This document shows positions 45,901 through 63,504 of a stretch of DNA of 64,000 nucleotides, piece by piece. A program made the translations under genes and the position numbers. The notes under the pieces are model-generated. The model made no database searches. It saw nothing but the letters and a program-made list of their open reading frames with translations, and was not told the origin of the DNA. Source of the stretch: Isoetes taiwanensis (Eukaryota > Streptophyta > Lycopodiopsida > Isoetales > Isoetaceae); NCBI GenBank assembly GCA_021234155.1, contig JAJEKV010000084.1, forward strand, positions 4,436,384 to 4,500,383. Reading direction: 5' to 3'. Position 1 is the first letter of the stretch. The number at the start of each line of letters is the position of its first letter.

Positions 45901-48099
45901 CTTCTGAAGATGGCGTGGTTTGATCTCTTTGAAGTGTTTATCCACTTCCCTGCAGTAAGTCTTCAAAGCATCTGCTGCTTTTTGCTCGAATTCCCGCCCA
46001 GCTTCATCTCTCAATAATTGTCCCTTATAGAAGCACACCTAAATTTTAAATTAATTTGTCAGAAAATGGAGAACCAGCAAGCAAAACCAGCAAGAAGTTA
46101 GAATGTATGTATAAGTATCTCATATTTCCTAATATCTAACAGTTGTACACTTCAAATTCACATGATGCACAATTCAAATTTCACATTGTATGACATTATT
46201 CTGGCTGGACCATTACAGAATATTTGTTGTTTGGAACAATAGGGATCCACCAGCTATAAAGAAAGAGATGTACCAGAATTGCAGTAGAAAATGGTACTTT
46301 TTTGTTACTCACTTGTACTTGTCGTGATCCGATTTTATAGAATACTGGAAGAAGTGGATGGATGACTGAAGTTTGAAAAGGCTTACTAGGTCATAGATGT
46401 ACACTTTACTGGCAAAACGCATGGGACAGCAAAATAATGGTAAGAAAATGAGATGTTAAAGTTAAAGTTCAGAACCATTCTGCTCCAGCATGTTCAGAAC
46501 TCTGTAATGAGTATGTCCTTGCTGTCGATATAGGGCAACACAAACATAGCAATTATATAATTTAGAAGTGCATCTTCTAAACCTGCAATTGTGGCTTAAA
46601 GAGAACAAGCTGGAAAAAGTACAAATTTTGCTGCACAGTTAAACCAAGTAAAGACATACCTCTGAGTTAGATAATTTTCGAAATTGCACATTGTAAGACA
46701 AGTCAATCTCAGTAGTGTCTTTCTCAATATCCGCATGGGACGGATAAGGACCTTCACCATCTGATTCAGCTTCCTCTGCAGATGATGATGAAGCACTCAA
46801 GACAACATGCCGATCTATGATAATCGAACTGGCTGATTTTCTCTTTGCTCCTTGTTTTGACGTTTCAGCCTCTGGAATATTGGAGGAATCAGTTGACCGT
46901 CTACAACCCTTCAACCTGGAAAAGGAATAAAAATATGTAAATAAAAGATGCATGTATAAGGGGAGATCGTAAGCTTTACACCATTTCATGAAATAGATAA
47001 AAAAAGATAGTGTACAAAATGAAGATAGTGCAGCATTAGGGTTTTGCAAGGAAGTGGCTGAGTGTGATTTAACTTTCAGGAATGATATGAAGGAGCATCT
47101 GCTTTTAAACGCCAGCTTTGGGAAGAGGTTCAATTAGATAAACGTCGTCTTAAGGAGGAGCAATTATTAAGATCACAACCTCTAGGTCCTGTTAATAAAC
47201 TAGATGAAGGGAACTCTGATAGCCCAAGCAATGCAAAGCAGATGTGTTCTGTGGAAGCAAAGTCTCCTGCCCTGCCATCAGAAGACAGAAACATCACAAA
47301 ACGAGAATCAGAAATACACATGGCACCGGAGAATGCTGCTACGAATCATAAGAGAATGGACAAACATGACTTATGTTAATGTGGCCACAGGCATTTGATG
47401 ATTTAGTGTCATTACTGGATACTCGAGGAACAAGAGGAGCTCATCTGTTTTCTGCTTTAAAAGAAGTTGAAGCAGGGTTTATAATGGGTATAAGATTGGC
47501 TTCAAGATTACGAACTGAACAAGTGCAATCGAGTAGACATAACAGTGGCACTGGTGAACTTTCTGCAGTAAAGGCAGATTTTGATTACAAGGAAATGGGA
47601 AGTTTATCTGTTTTAGGGGATAGTACACCTGAGCATTCTGTGCAATCGTGGTTGAGCTTGGCAGGTCTGGAGTTGAACGCCAACGAGCTTTTGCCAGATA
47701 CAAACAAATGGACAAATGGCTATGGAGTCAGTGTCTGAGATCAGACATAACATTGAGATCAATTAGAATACGATCTAGAGATATACACAGAACAAGAAAT
47801 ACAAGAAAAATAAGAAAAGATTTGAGATCACTCGTATGCAGGCATTTAAGGAATATAGGAATCACTCAGAATGATTAATCCAAGATAATACCTCTCCTTT
47901 CCCTTCCTTTTCGTTTCTTGGTGATTTGATTGCTTGGAGGAGGTGTTTGGATCAGCATTTCTTCGAACTCTTCTTTCCAGTTCACTCATCAGAGCAGCCA
48001 AAATGTCTTGGGGCACACTGCCAAGGAAATTTTCGAGTCTTCCTGTAGTGGGCTCATCCGCTGAACCTTCTTTTCCCTGGCCAGAACCATTGGAAGACA
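42977..48099 (-). CDS. CACTA second protein, Transposase_24-like, multi-exon (5' end unresolved)
   Basis: Minus-strand exons with GT/AG borders and matching phases are 48099-47892, 46915-46660, 46038-45812, 45728-45542, 43510-43390, 43322-43239, 43164-43129 and 43042-42977 (stop TGA). The middle exons read [39 protein letters not shown] and [18 protein letters not shown], the pattern of PF03004 Transposase_24 (plant Ptta/En/Spm). The tail is acidic and Ser-rich ([16 protein letters not shown]). This type of protein accompanies the transposase and is thought to bind element DNA. The first exon is not identified, and the link from 45542 to 43510 is inferred by splice signals. The gene runs divergently from the TNP2 gene. 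Antisense host gene fragments lie in its introns. Confidence 0.6.
44411..44485 (+). repeat. 25-bp tandem repeat, 3 copies
   Basis: CTTGTAGATCAAGCTGGCTT plus TCAGA starts at 44411, 44436 and 44461; the third copy has one change (GATGG). Confidence 0.9.
44651..45280 (+). pseudogene. captured alanyl-tRNA synthetase fragment
   Basis: The stretch reads [71 protein letters not shown], then [20 protein letters not shown] and VDTAYRV: catalytic-core motifs of class II AlaRS (motif 1 to after motif 2), in correct order. Defects: the frame shifts near 44715-44760, the Glu codon after HHTFF is a TAA stop (about 44800), and ~30 residues between DDPTC and TGLGF are deleted (near 45135), as if an exon had been lost. 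The homology stops at ~45280. It is carried by the CACTA element in an intron of, and antisense to, the minus-strand gene. It cannot make an active enzyme. Confidence 0.9.
47080..47740 (+). pseudogene. captured gene fragment, possibly RLT-type homeobox-DDT gene
   Basis: Plus-strand coding-like exons begin after TATGAAGGAGCA (about 47088): [20 protein letters not shown], then a Ser/Lys-rich linker. A second stretch (47373-47738, 121 codons open) reads [33 protein letters not shown]. The 'LLDTRG.R..HL...L..VE..F' pattern recalls the C-terminal WHIM-type region of plant RINGLET/homeobox-DDT chromatin proteins; I am only moderately sure. It lies in an intron of the minus-strand CACTA gene. A further plus-strand exon-like piece with donor GTATGC ends at 48282. 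Confidence 0.4.
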
Positions 48100-48386
48100 C
48101 TGGAGAGCAAGCAAGGAATATTAGAACCAAAGTAAATGCACCGAGAACCGAAGTAAACGCATTGACAATTCCAAAAATGGAAAGAATTTCGGCTACTTTC
48201 ATGAATGTTTCTCATTCATTTCAAAACTTACTGATGGGCGCTGTTGATGCCGAAAGTTACAATGTGAAGGAAACGGAGGTATGCAGGTGATCTTCCTGCT
48301 CCAAAATCAAGATTTGAAGCTCGAGGTAGGTGCATAATGGCGCCTTTTTTTTTTGTTGCAATTCAATGATGGTTTTAGCTGCACAG

Positions 48387-48417
<31 letters not shown>

Positions 48418-49044
48418 CTTGCCCTTCTATTTCATTAAATTGGCGCCCTCCTACTTGTTTTTTATAATCATGGTTTGTTTGTTTTTTTTCTTGCCCAATT
48501 TAAGATACTAACATTTTATAACCTATATGTATAGTTCATACTAATTTGCAATGGCCGGCACTTTACTAGTATAGTTTATACTAGTTTATACAACAAACAA
48601 AATGATGTGGTATATTGTTGAAAACAAATATGACCACCATATAGGATAGAACAAATACTGCCACACTAAAACTACATTATTTTCGTTGGATATTCCTGGT
48701 ACATCTGCAGTATATTGTTGGCTGACCAGGACACTGCAATTTCAAGGCTTTTAGCTAGGTTTAACATGATGCCATATGACACTCTGGTCTCAATTTACAA
48801 CGTCCATGATTTTAGCGCTAGGCCTGCATGCACACATCATTGTTGTGGCCTAATTTCCTTATATGTAAACATGGTCCTTTATATCTTGTGGTAGTTCCAT
48901 CCTTTCCTTATGCTCCATTTTAAAGCAGTGAAGCATTTGCTACATGTCTATTTAGGTCATATTCTACGTTCTACTCATACTTAATATTTTACTTCTACAA
49001 CATACAGTCACGTGGACTGGAGAAAGAGGATCAAAATTTCTATA

Positions 49045-49081
<37 letters not shown>

Positions 49082-49153
49082 TACAATGCTTTCATTCAAG
49101 ATGGTTTTTCTCACTATTTATGTTCATTGAAATTAGTGATCAGGTTTAAAACA

Positions 49154-53090
<3,937 letters not shown>

Positions 53091-53118
53091 CGTGAATCGA
53101 AAAATAATATAGAAGGTA

Positions 53119-53256
53119 ATGGCGATGGGGATGGGATGCATGGCGTATGGCGGCGATGTATGCATGGCGATGGCGATGCATGATGGCGATGGCGCATGGC
53201 GCATGGCGATGTATGCATGGCGATGGCGATGCATGCATGGCGATGGCGATGCATGA
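53119..53256 (+). repeat. (GCATGGCGATGGCGAT)n minisatellite
   Basis: Imperfect array of ATGGCGATGGCGATGC units over ~138 bases, much more GC-rich than its surroundings, located just after the DUF4216 remnant of the transposase. Confidence 0.85.
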
Positions 53257-54999
53257 GCCGCTATTGCAATACGATGCAGAATATGATGCTAGATTAGAGC
53301 AGCTTGAAGGCAGAAAGATCCTTGCATGTGGAAGATGATAATGATCGTGAAGGGCAAGTCGCGGTATAAAGGAGATGGTTATTTTCATGGTGGTTTGCCC
53401 TTTGGAGTATAATAATGACGTACGTGTTCCTCTAGAATCAGCATTGGGATAGCCCAGAGCAGATATGGGATTGATATGAAGCAAATTATGTGTCTGATCT
53501 CCATTCGATTCACCAATCGACATTCATGGATATAATGAGGATTACATTGAAGATGAAGAGGCTACGTGAGCATGCAAATGATCATTCAAAATCAATTACG
53601 TGTGGCTTTACATTTGCATCTCGATGATGATGATAGATGACATTCAAAGATGATCTATGTGAACAAATTGATGCATCTCACGTAGCATTGGTTAGTATTA
53701 ACGGCATTAAGCATAGTCCTATGTTATTAAGTTATTTGACATATGCATAATTACCCTCATTATTCCATGGAATCGATGCAAAATCGACAAAATTGTCCTC
53801 AAATTAGATATTCGTATGATATCGATGTATGAATGTTCAACATTAACTCACGGGCTAATTAGTTACAATGCATGAATACGGCCTGTTATAAGTCTTAAGA
53901 AAAATTGTCACAACTCGTAACACTATTTAGAAGTTGTTGCAACAATGCACGCAAAAGGAAATATAACTTGACAAGAAAAATGTTATTCCTTTGATAAAAT
54001 ATTTGACACTATGCATGACACAATCTTGACACACTTGTGTCAGAACGAAAGCATTTGTCACAAAGTCGCCACTATCCACATATGTCTTGGACACAAGGTT
54101 TGACACTATAACCCCATCCTCTTGTAGTGATCTTCTCTTTCACTTGGCAAGTGATGTCAGCCCCGTGATCTTCTAGACATGGTCCGCACTTCTCCGGTGA
54201 AATAATCCATTGCCATGGTAATGACCTTGAAGTCAGTCCCCCATGCAGCCACAGTATGTGCCGATCCGCGTACGATTTGGAGCGAGAACTAGAAGGGGGT
54301 TGAAATGGATTTTTGTGTTATGAATAGGCTTGGCTCATCAAGCCGCAGAATTCCGTACGCACCTTATACTCCATTTTGTAAAACGAAAAGTAATTTATGT
54401 GTCACAAAGTTCATGTTTCTAACGCTAAAATACCGGCTTTACATGAGCTAAGACAAGTCACTTGTTTCGACTTCTAAATGAATCCTTCAAGCTTACTAAA
54501 ACATGCTGATTAGTTTGAAGCTTTTAAGATATAACAAGATCTTAGGTTATCTAGATCTCATAAATTGTCTATAAGTCAAGCTCCATCGAACCCACCTCAC
54601 AAGCTTCCTATGAGAGTCCAACCTAAAGATGATCGTGATTTTCGTTGAACCATCCAAATGAATTAATCGCAAGCATGATAGATTGATATGCTCCTCAGGA
54701 CTTGGATCTAAGACGAAGGAAGCTCTAGAGTCAAGAGAAAACATGCTATAAGCAATGCTAAATCCATCTAACTCTCGCATGAAATGATGGTTGATCACAT
54801 CCGGTATAATAATCTTACAATTCTCGGCACGTGGCTCTTCATTATTGTATCTTAACAATTCTCGTGTCGAGACATGCAAATTTATTCAGCTGAAAATACT
54901 AACTAAGCTACTTGAATGAAAAAGTTATATTGAAGATATTTTGCCAAGTGCATTGGAATAAATAAGCTACATGTTGGAAAAAATAAAATAAAATACTCA

Positions 55000-55298
55000 T
55001 GTACCGCCCAGGCATACACTATGACATGCCAACCTATCATCAGTTTCCGTACACTCCATTAACATGGCACTTTTACCAACAGGTCGCTTGTTCTAAGGCC
55101 TTACCTTCCCAAAATGACTCCATCATAGAAACCATCAAGGAGCATGTTGGGGAGAAACACAGGAAAATGGCCCCACACAAAGCAGACATAGATCGCTTTC
55201 TCTTACAGTCGGTTAATAGCCACCTAATCCCTCGCTCGAGAAGGGCAACTATGGAATGCCAAAGGCGAAAAATAAAGAAAAGACATAGCGCCTTTTAA
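55000..55298 (+). pseudogene. unknown open stretch, possible captured piece
   Basis: A 99-codon open frame reads MYRPGIHYDMPTYHQFPYTP ... ETIKEHVGEKHRKMAPHKAD and ends with the basic RRKIKKRHSAF. The composition is protein-like, and it lies in the right part of the split Helitron on the element's own strand. I do not recognise it. The rest of 54133-56506 has no supported gene. Confidence 0.25.
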
Positions 55299-56506
55299 AA
55301 TAGAAAGCAAGTCTTGTGACATTTTGTTCTAACTTCCATGCATTAAATTGTAATGAACTGAAAAGTTTTGTACGACATATGATTTGTTTAAAGAACTGCG
55401 GCTAAGGCGCTTCACCAAAGTTTTATTATTTACGTAACTTGCTTACATCTTTTATCATCTTTGTGTTTACAGCAGTTAGCCGGGCAAATTGGATCATGAC
55501 ATGGATCATGACAAATAGTTTCTTATGATGCTCTTATGGACTACATTTGTGACATTTACCGTATTTTGCATGTAACTATATAGAACCAACAATAAGGTCA
55601 TGGTAACCTTTTGGGTATTGAGGATTCCGAGATTGATAAATGTTGAACTAAAAGTAGATTGAGATTCGGAGATTGTGTAAGTGTAAAGGCAAGATTCCAA
55701 AAGTGCTTCTCACCTAACGGATTTGGCAAGCAATTATAGATGCAGGGTGGCAAGTGTAATGCTCATCAATGATCAAGAAGTCTAGATGCAATGAAAAGTA
55801 CAATAATGTTGCTATGCATAATTTTGTTGAACAAATCTTACAAGAAACTCTTCCATGTTATTTCTACCAATGTTTGTGCAATTATTTTGTGTCAAATGCT
55901 ATCTTCATATTGGAATATAAAGCAATCCAATTGTTGCTCTGAAGATGACAAACTATTATACATTGTCTCACTAGATGTATTATGATTTGTTGCACTATAA
56001 TACTCACTAACTCTTTTTATCATCTCAATTAGATTAAACATAGCTACCAATATAGTACAAAGTCGCAAGTCATGTACTATAGTCGAAGTCATGAGAAATA
56101 AAGAACTGGAAGGAATGAAGAAACTTTGCAACTAGAATTACAATGTTGGAATAATTATGGCATTCAAGAAAGAATATCACAAGCCGTAAAGTTAATGTTA
56201 CAATGGTTATCAACTCTTCATAAAATCCAACATAATACTTAGGCCAAGAGGCTTGAGTCTATGCATTAGTGTAAACGTCAACATTTACAGGTTTTCAACA
56301 CTGGAGCAAGAGAAAAGAGCTTTAAAATAGACTATGTTTTTAAAAACTATTCCAGCACGATGCTTCACATGAGTGCTAAAGATGCTTATTGATCAAGGAA
56401 GAAATACTGAGGTAAAACCATCCATTATATGGCATCTTACATTCTCTTAAACATTATTTACACGTTCTTAACTTATGCCAGCAACGCTGGGCACCATTAC
56501 CCTTAG

Positions 56507-58612
56507 ATATATAGATTTATATAAGAAGAAGAATGTTTGATACATAGATTTTTTTTTGGCAGCAAAATTTGCTTGCTGCCATTGATATCTAAAACAATTT
56601 TAAGAATACAATCGATTCTTAACAAGATTTATACATTGCTGTATCCAAACATTTGCCACAAATCCAATCCAATTGAACAAAACTTAAGTGCAGCCTATAT
56701 CCAAGACTATTTGCCACAAATCTAATCGATTTGTTAGAAGGCAAAGCTGAATACAAAAATGATCTGACACAGAACAGATTGAAAGCTCCAAGAACGGGAA
56801 AAGAGGTGGAATCTAGAAGATGGGGTAGAAATAAAAGGTAGATAAGACCTTAAGCAGGGTATCCGCTTCCCAGGCAGAGCCTGCCACATGCATTTGCAAC
56901 CAGGTCAGAATGGAAGATTTGGCAGCAAAAATTGCAACGAAACCACAGGCAAAGAACAAAACTTGCAAGTAACCCACAGTTTTTTGGATTCCAAGATTAT
57001 TTTAAGCCAAGCGTTTCAAACAGGAAATATTCAGATGTAGATTTTGCAGGCACTTGCCTCATATCTATGATACTGCAGGCACTTGCCTCATATCTATGAT
57101 ACTGGTCATTAATCTCATCTGCACAAAGCTTCGAAAAGGTGAGAAACTATAAGTTAATGAATCGGAAATATGGAGCAGATCTGAGCAGCTAGAGACCTGG
57201 TTTGGTTTTGGTCAGATGGTTTGCAACAGAGGGGTCAGTCTTTTCGGCCCTCATGTGCAGCCTCTTTGAACTGGATATGGAGGTTTTTTGATGAGGAATT
57301 AAGAAGAAAGGGAAAGTAATTTTAACAGACAGAAATTTTCTCCTGAAGAAGGTGAGAGGAGACAGACCTGCAAAGCAGAGCCCAATGCCGAAAACCCTCT
57401 GGGAAGCTGATCTGCCAAAGCCTGGCTGCCTATGGCCCTCTGGGTAGAACCACAGCCCTGCCCCAGAGAGGAGCCCATTTTTCCAGAGTGGAGTTTTCCT
57501 TTGGCCAAGCTCTTCTTGAAGACTTCTTTCCCTGTTTGAAACGTTTCTGGACTGAAGATGGAGGCGAAGTGGAGATGGACACAGCCCACCTTCAATGTCC
57601 TGACCAGAATATTACCTCATTTCCTTTGACTTTGCCTGCCCTCTAAAGCATTCTTCACCAGAGCTGGAGTCTGTGAGTGCACTTCTTTTTTATTCATCTC
57701 TGTATGCCATACACCCATTTCTATGGTCATCTGGAAATTACCTCATGGCGTTGAATCTGATGCTTGTCGCTGGCTTTTGGGTTCCATTTAATGCCTTGCA
57801 TCTGGTGATGAATTGCTGCTGGTAGGAATTTCTTCTGATCAGAGTCAGTCTAGATTCAAACGTAAAAGCTTTGCTTGACAAAACATGCGAGCAGAGTAAT
57901 GGGCTGTGTCTCCTTCGAGAGAAAGCAGAAACAGAGCAAAAGGTTACAGAGAAACTGGGTGCAACCCAATAGATTTGAGCTGATTCAGGAAGATTTAGAC
58001 GAGAACAAGCCAATCTGTAAAGGCCGGCTAGACTTCCGCCATAGCTGCAGCTCCAGCAATGGACAACTCCACCGGGTCTATGAACTAAGCCTTTGCCTTC
58101 CATCCCGTCCCTTTCAAAAGGCTCGCCTTGGCATTGCCCTAGCTGCCCGTTTCCAAAATCTGAGTTTTACCCTCGATCGCTCTGATGTAGATCTGAACCC
58201 AACTTCAAATCCCCATTTAAATTATTCTGATCGGAATGGCTATGGCAACAAGAGCATAAGTGTGGAGATGAAGGCGGCAGTGGCTGTTATCCGAGCAATG
58301 GAGCAATGGAGCAGTGGCCGGAATGGAGCTGGGGCAGTACCCGCAATGGCGCTGGATCTGGACGCAGAGATGGAGGCATGAATTTGGCGGCAAAGCTTAC
58401 GCGCCAGAAATCCTGGAAACAAACAATAATAAACGATAATAGTTCAAATTTCGGCCAATGGAATGCGAGGACGAAGATCACAATCTTGACCATTTAGAAT
58501 ATCTTAGCCGTTCCTTTTTTTAAATATAGACGTTGTTAGCTCATGTTCATGTTAAACAGTTTAGTTGGTTTTTTAACCATGTTCTATTACAAAGGGATGG
58601 TCTTATAACAAA
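56507..58612. other. no confident gene
   Basis: The longest frame is 57875-58381 plus (168 codons, MTKHASRVMGCVSFERKQKQ ...), overlapped by minus frames of similar length. It has no recognised domain and no convincing splice or promoter context. A duplicated AGGCACTTGCCTCATATCTA block lies at 57048-57100. Confidence 0.3.
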
Positions 58613-58834
58613 CTAGTTACCGTGCCCACAACGCTGGGCACAATTTAGTAACATGTAAATGTTGGAAACTCATACAATCCAATGAAACTTGTTGGGAGCA
58701 TATTTCAATTTAGTAACACGTAAATGTTTGGAACTTGTACAATCCAACGATCTAAAACTTGTCGAAGCATATTTCACTTAGTAACATGTAAATGTTCGAA
58801 CTTGTACAATCCAACAAACTTGTTGGGATCATAG
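58613..58834 (-). mobile_element. Helitron 3' end with subterminal tandem repeats
   Basis: On the minus strand the hairpin GTGCCCA-GCGTTG-TGGGCAC is followed by GGTAA and CTAG (58613-58616) with host T: a diverged Helitron terminus. Inside it lie three ~66-bp tandem units (from 58644, 58709 and 58778) of the type TTTAGTAACATGTAAATGTT then TACAATCCAA. The matching 5' end to the right was not found, so only this terminus is called. Confidence 0.65.
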
Positions 58835-61800
58835 TTATGTCTGCTTGGCTTATTTCCGAGCTTATTTATTTGGGAGCTTTTATTTCCTAAGCTTTTATTT
58901 AGCAAGAATTTCCACTTAACCGTTTGTATGTCTTTGCCTTCTAAAGGAACTCAAAGATGGTATTTTGAAAATAAACTAAATAATTCAACACATCATTGAA
59001 AAATGATATTTGATATAAGGTTTGCTTTCTTAACAATTCAATTATATTTGTCTATATTCCTTGAGGGGTAGTTGGAAAAATATGAACTCCCTCAGGGTTT
59101 GAAGAAGGAGAATGTCATATATTTACTCGAAATTATAATTGCTTATATTATGAAGCATATGTAGATAGATAAAATACATTCCAAGCTCTAGCACATCTTT
59201 TCTCTACCACATCATTGGTCATCTTGGCTTGTAGTTTTGAAACCTTTCTACACTACACTTACACATCAAATTGACATCGCAAGACACCTTTGCTAGTCTA
59301 GATCTTCGTTCTATGTTTCTTCAATGCATGCCCTGGCCGATTGGGCAATGTCACTAAGAATTTGACATACATCTAGACATCATAGTTTAGGCACATTAGT
59401 TCTGCAAATGACTCATGGAGCTATCTATATTTTGTTGTCAGTTTTAAAAGGTAGCCAATCAGAGGTGCTTTAATAAAAGGTTCTATATGTTAGAAAGTGA
59501 AGTTTTTAGTCTACAAACTATCTCTGCTTTGTTGCCATCTTACATGTTCAAATATTAGCTTAAACAAACATCCCTCACATGATTCTTGACATAAATTAGA
59601 ATGGTCTTTTGCATGTAGGATGTATAGTCAAATAAGGTTCTTTTTTCTTGTACACATGGGTCTGACCATCAAAAGTAAAATAAGAAATAATAATCGCCCC
59701 AACTATTCCTCAGATTTGAAAAACATCTCAATCTCGGCCAAATCCAAAGCAAATAGAGAGATTCTATGTTGGAAACCAAGAGATTGTTTGTTGAATTAGA
59801 ATAAATATTTCGTGAATATAACTCCGTAGATGCCGTGAGATAAGCTCGCTTAACCTTAACTTGATGTGAAGAGAAGACATGAAGGAAGAGGTTGCAAGAG
59901 TTACCTAATTTTATTGATGGAATTAGAAAAATCTCAAGTTCTACCTTTAAACAAAATCCTGTCCATTGGCTTCCATTATATCACCGAGGGTGTATTTCAA
60001 TTTGCAAAACAATAGGGTTAACAATCATGTCACCTCCAATGGCCACAGACTCACCCAAAAACTCCAAAGAAATATAGCCATTAATGGAAGAAGAGTAGTT
60101 TGTCTCCGTTTCCTAAACGCCAAAGAACAATGAGGATTGGTTTTATACCAAATAAACAATGCACAATGTTTGACTATTCTCTCAGAATTTATATGTTCTT
60201 TGTACGGTTGGACATATATGCCCATCCAACAGTAATAAGAAATGCAAGGGACTGATGCAATCAAAATCCAACATTCAACCTCCGCATGGATATCTTAGCA
60301 AGCCTCGATTTAAGAAAACATACAGCCTTCATGTTAACAAATGCTTTGGTTTCATCAACCATTGTTTTCATGACATCCTATGAAAATAAAATCAAATTCT
60401 ATAGGATTACTCAAATACCTTAGGAACAACAAAGAATTTTAGGTTTACCTTTGTTCCTTTGGTGCCCTTCAATACCCGAATCAAGAAACGTCTTGAAGAA
60501 AAAAAAAACCCGTGAAAGCATAAAACATAAAGAAATCCTCATCAATAACTTACTTACACAATAAAAGCACCGTGGCGCTGTATAATGTTTCTAAGAAAAT
60601 ACCACATCAACTCGAGCTTGTTTCATACCACGCGAGGAAAAGCTCTTCGCTGCCCCTTTTCTAATGAGTATGGGCCTTTGTCGCTCAAGCTTCCACCTGC
60701 CATAGCCGCCTTGAAGCCACACACAGCGTGAGGAGATGCAAGATCGCGGCCTCGGCTTCATCACAGAGTTGGAGGAGGTGCAAAATCATGGCCGCTAAAA
60801 GTTTAGGGGCAAAATATTTTAGAGTATATATTTATATCACTTTGTTAAGAAACATGTTTTAGACATAGTTGCGGGATGTGGACTCCAAAAATGGTGCAAG
60901 CGGAAAAAATTCCACATCACCGTGTAAGATCTGGATGGAGGGCTAAGATCTTGGCGATGGAGCAATTTGGCCCCAGACTTCCGATGAATGATTTTCTAGA
61001 TAGCCTCAAGACCGAAATTGGCCTATCGTGATCAGCATGTACCCACCCATCAATTCAATAAACTTGCAAATCTTGACAAATATCATATCCACCCTCGAAG
61101 CCTCTTACAATGCTTAATCAACAAGCAACAATAGGAGCCGCTTTTATGTGTTAGGTCATATAATGTGGCGCGGCCACATCTTCCAAAAAATGACATGTCA
61201 TTACAGTGAATATGCTTCTCCTAACAAGCTGTACCGTCGGTAAGCAAATTCTTCATTTTTCTATCCCTTCATCTTTGCCATGTCACCATAATTGCCATCT
61301 TGCATGCTCATGCCATGTCATCACTTATAACTTTGTAAAAGCTCACATTTCAAAAAGAAAGAAGTTTGGTCCTCTCTTATGGCACCTCATCATTTCCAAA
61401 GTACACACTCAATTCTGTTTGCCACTATTACCTACTTCTATTAAGCACTAAAGAAATCTCCCTTTCTTTAATTGACTTAGTCATTTTCATCTAAAGTGCA
61501 TAAATGCTTAGTCATCATGCCATATTTTCCAATCTGCTCATCTTTTGCCACCTGATATTCAATATCGATACGCTTTTATAATGTGACACGATTTTCTGGG
61601 TTTGATACGGCACAAATTTGACGTTTAATAATGGCCAAAAATACGTCCAAAAAATTTCCCATGTCGAAAATTCTCACAGAAGGAACCTTCAGCCATTTTT
61701 ATGCGAACTTCTTTTCACAGAGCTGAATCCTTCAGCTTTACTAAACTAAAACCTTTGTCAAGACAAGCTCCGGACCCTAAGACCAAAAGCCCTTTGAGAA

Positions 61801-63504
61801 TTTGCCTTCAATTAGCGTACTTTTAGATTATACTCGGTGTACACATACATCTAAGCAATGATTTGGTACTCATATATTAAAAAGAAAATAACATCAATAC
61901 ATTTTCATACTTTAAAATTGCAGATATGGAAATTCCGCGATAGTAGTTTCTGTATCTCCATAAAGTCCCTCAACGCTCAATGGGCACGGAATATGATCTG
62001 CACTCCATGGGCTTTCCCTTAGCCTATTGTTATGTACACATTTAGGTCAAGAGACCTCGGAGTATGTCCAATTGTGGTGGATCAATAAATTGTTTAAGTA
62101 ATGTGGTTTTGCATGGACATTTATTGCGTGTCCCATCAAAGAAAGGTGGCCAGTGCTGTTTATATACCTTTGTTTAATTTGCTCCACGATCTCCATGAGA
62201 ATATAGTTTTGTCAACCAATTCAAGCACTTCGCCTAAGTGTTTATATAGTAATCGCCTCAAAGATTTTTTCGTGATTGAATTTGTCCAATGCTCTTTAGA
62301 TGATGTGCGTCATATGTATAATCTTAGAATCATCTTCGGTTTATTGAAGGCTGGTGTGTTTCTTCCCTGCGCCTTTGATGATGTCTCGTAATGGAATTTG
62401 AGACCTATAACATTAAATTAGTATAAGTCGATGTAAAACATCTTGTAATCGTAAATTTAAGAGTTTAAATATTTGCAAGCAATCAATAATATTGTAAGCA
62501 AGTTCTCCAAAATAGAGGCTGTACACCGGCCTATTGGAGTTTTTTTAAAAAGCACCATGATCTAGGTGCAACTTTATAGTAGGTAAATGTTTTGATAAAA
62601 CCTCGCTTCCAAGTAAAACATGGTTTTGAAAAACCTGGGTTGGGTCTTGCTAACACATATAGAAGTATTTATAGATGATTAAAGGACTAAGTATCCTTTG
62701 CTTTCTCAACAAAGGAGAGCTTCTCGCATCCGCGGTACAATCCCCTGTGGAGATCACTTTATTTCCACCTTTGGTCAACAAAAATTCATCATTGCTGTTA
62801 ATGCCTTGTATATTTCTGAACAAAGATATTAGATTCATCGCCTCGCTTAAAACCCCCGTGATCATCTTCATCGAGGGAGAAGCTTAGGGTCGCGAGTAAC
62901 CCTTGGCGCATCTTAGGTGTGAATATCCGGGCTAGGTCCATCAGCGGGATAGACAAAGGGCTTCGCTTAGAACCTAAAAGAGGGTCGCATTGTTCACTGA
63001 TTCTTCTTTAGCCATCATCCAATTAAATTGGGATTATACAATCTGCAAAATCACGCCTAACCGCTATATTGTCTTCTAGGGTTTTGTTTTTTAATCTTTT
63101 TTTTGACTCTAAAAATAACATAAGGTTACATTCACGTGTGTGACTTTCATATGCTTAATTGAAATATGCAAATGAAGAGCAAGTTGCTAACATAGATGAG
63201 ACAAATATTGCTTGCCTCGATAGATTACAATATTAGGTTTGATAATAACAAATTGCATTATTTGCAGGCACCTGCACTGAAATTATCATACATGCTAACA
63301 AATATCATACAAAATATCATATATTCCCAATAAAACATTACTGATCAATCCATGTTTTTCCATCGATGAATAAGGTGTGGTTCCATGTCACCGCTCTATC
63401 CAAATTTGGGTACTTAATCTAACACTTCACCCACCGGGCTATCCCATAGCCAAATTATGCATAATAGACACAAACTTCACTTAAAATCATCCTGGCTCCT
63501 AAAA
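58835..63504. other. AT-rich region without supported gene
   Basis: Only short frames are present (for example 61206-61451, 62101-62391 and 62675-62887 on plus) without recognised domains. The wording at 60650-60800 (CCATAGCCGCC, then GCCTCG) resembles the interior of the Helitron 5' parts near 700 and 21250, so Helitron remnants are likely. No tRNA or rRNA gene is seen. Confidence 0.4.

Noticed and set aside
57738-58497. Overlapping frames of 100-170 codons on both strands as genes
   Set aside because: No domain, no consistent codon signal and competing antisense frames; left as unsupported.
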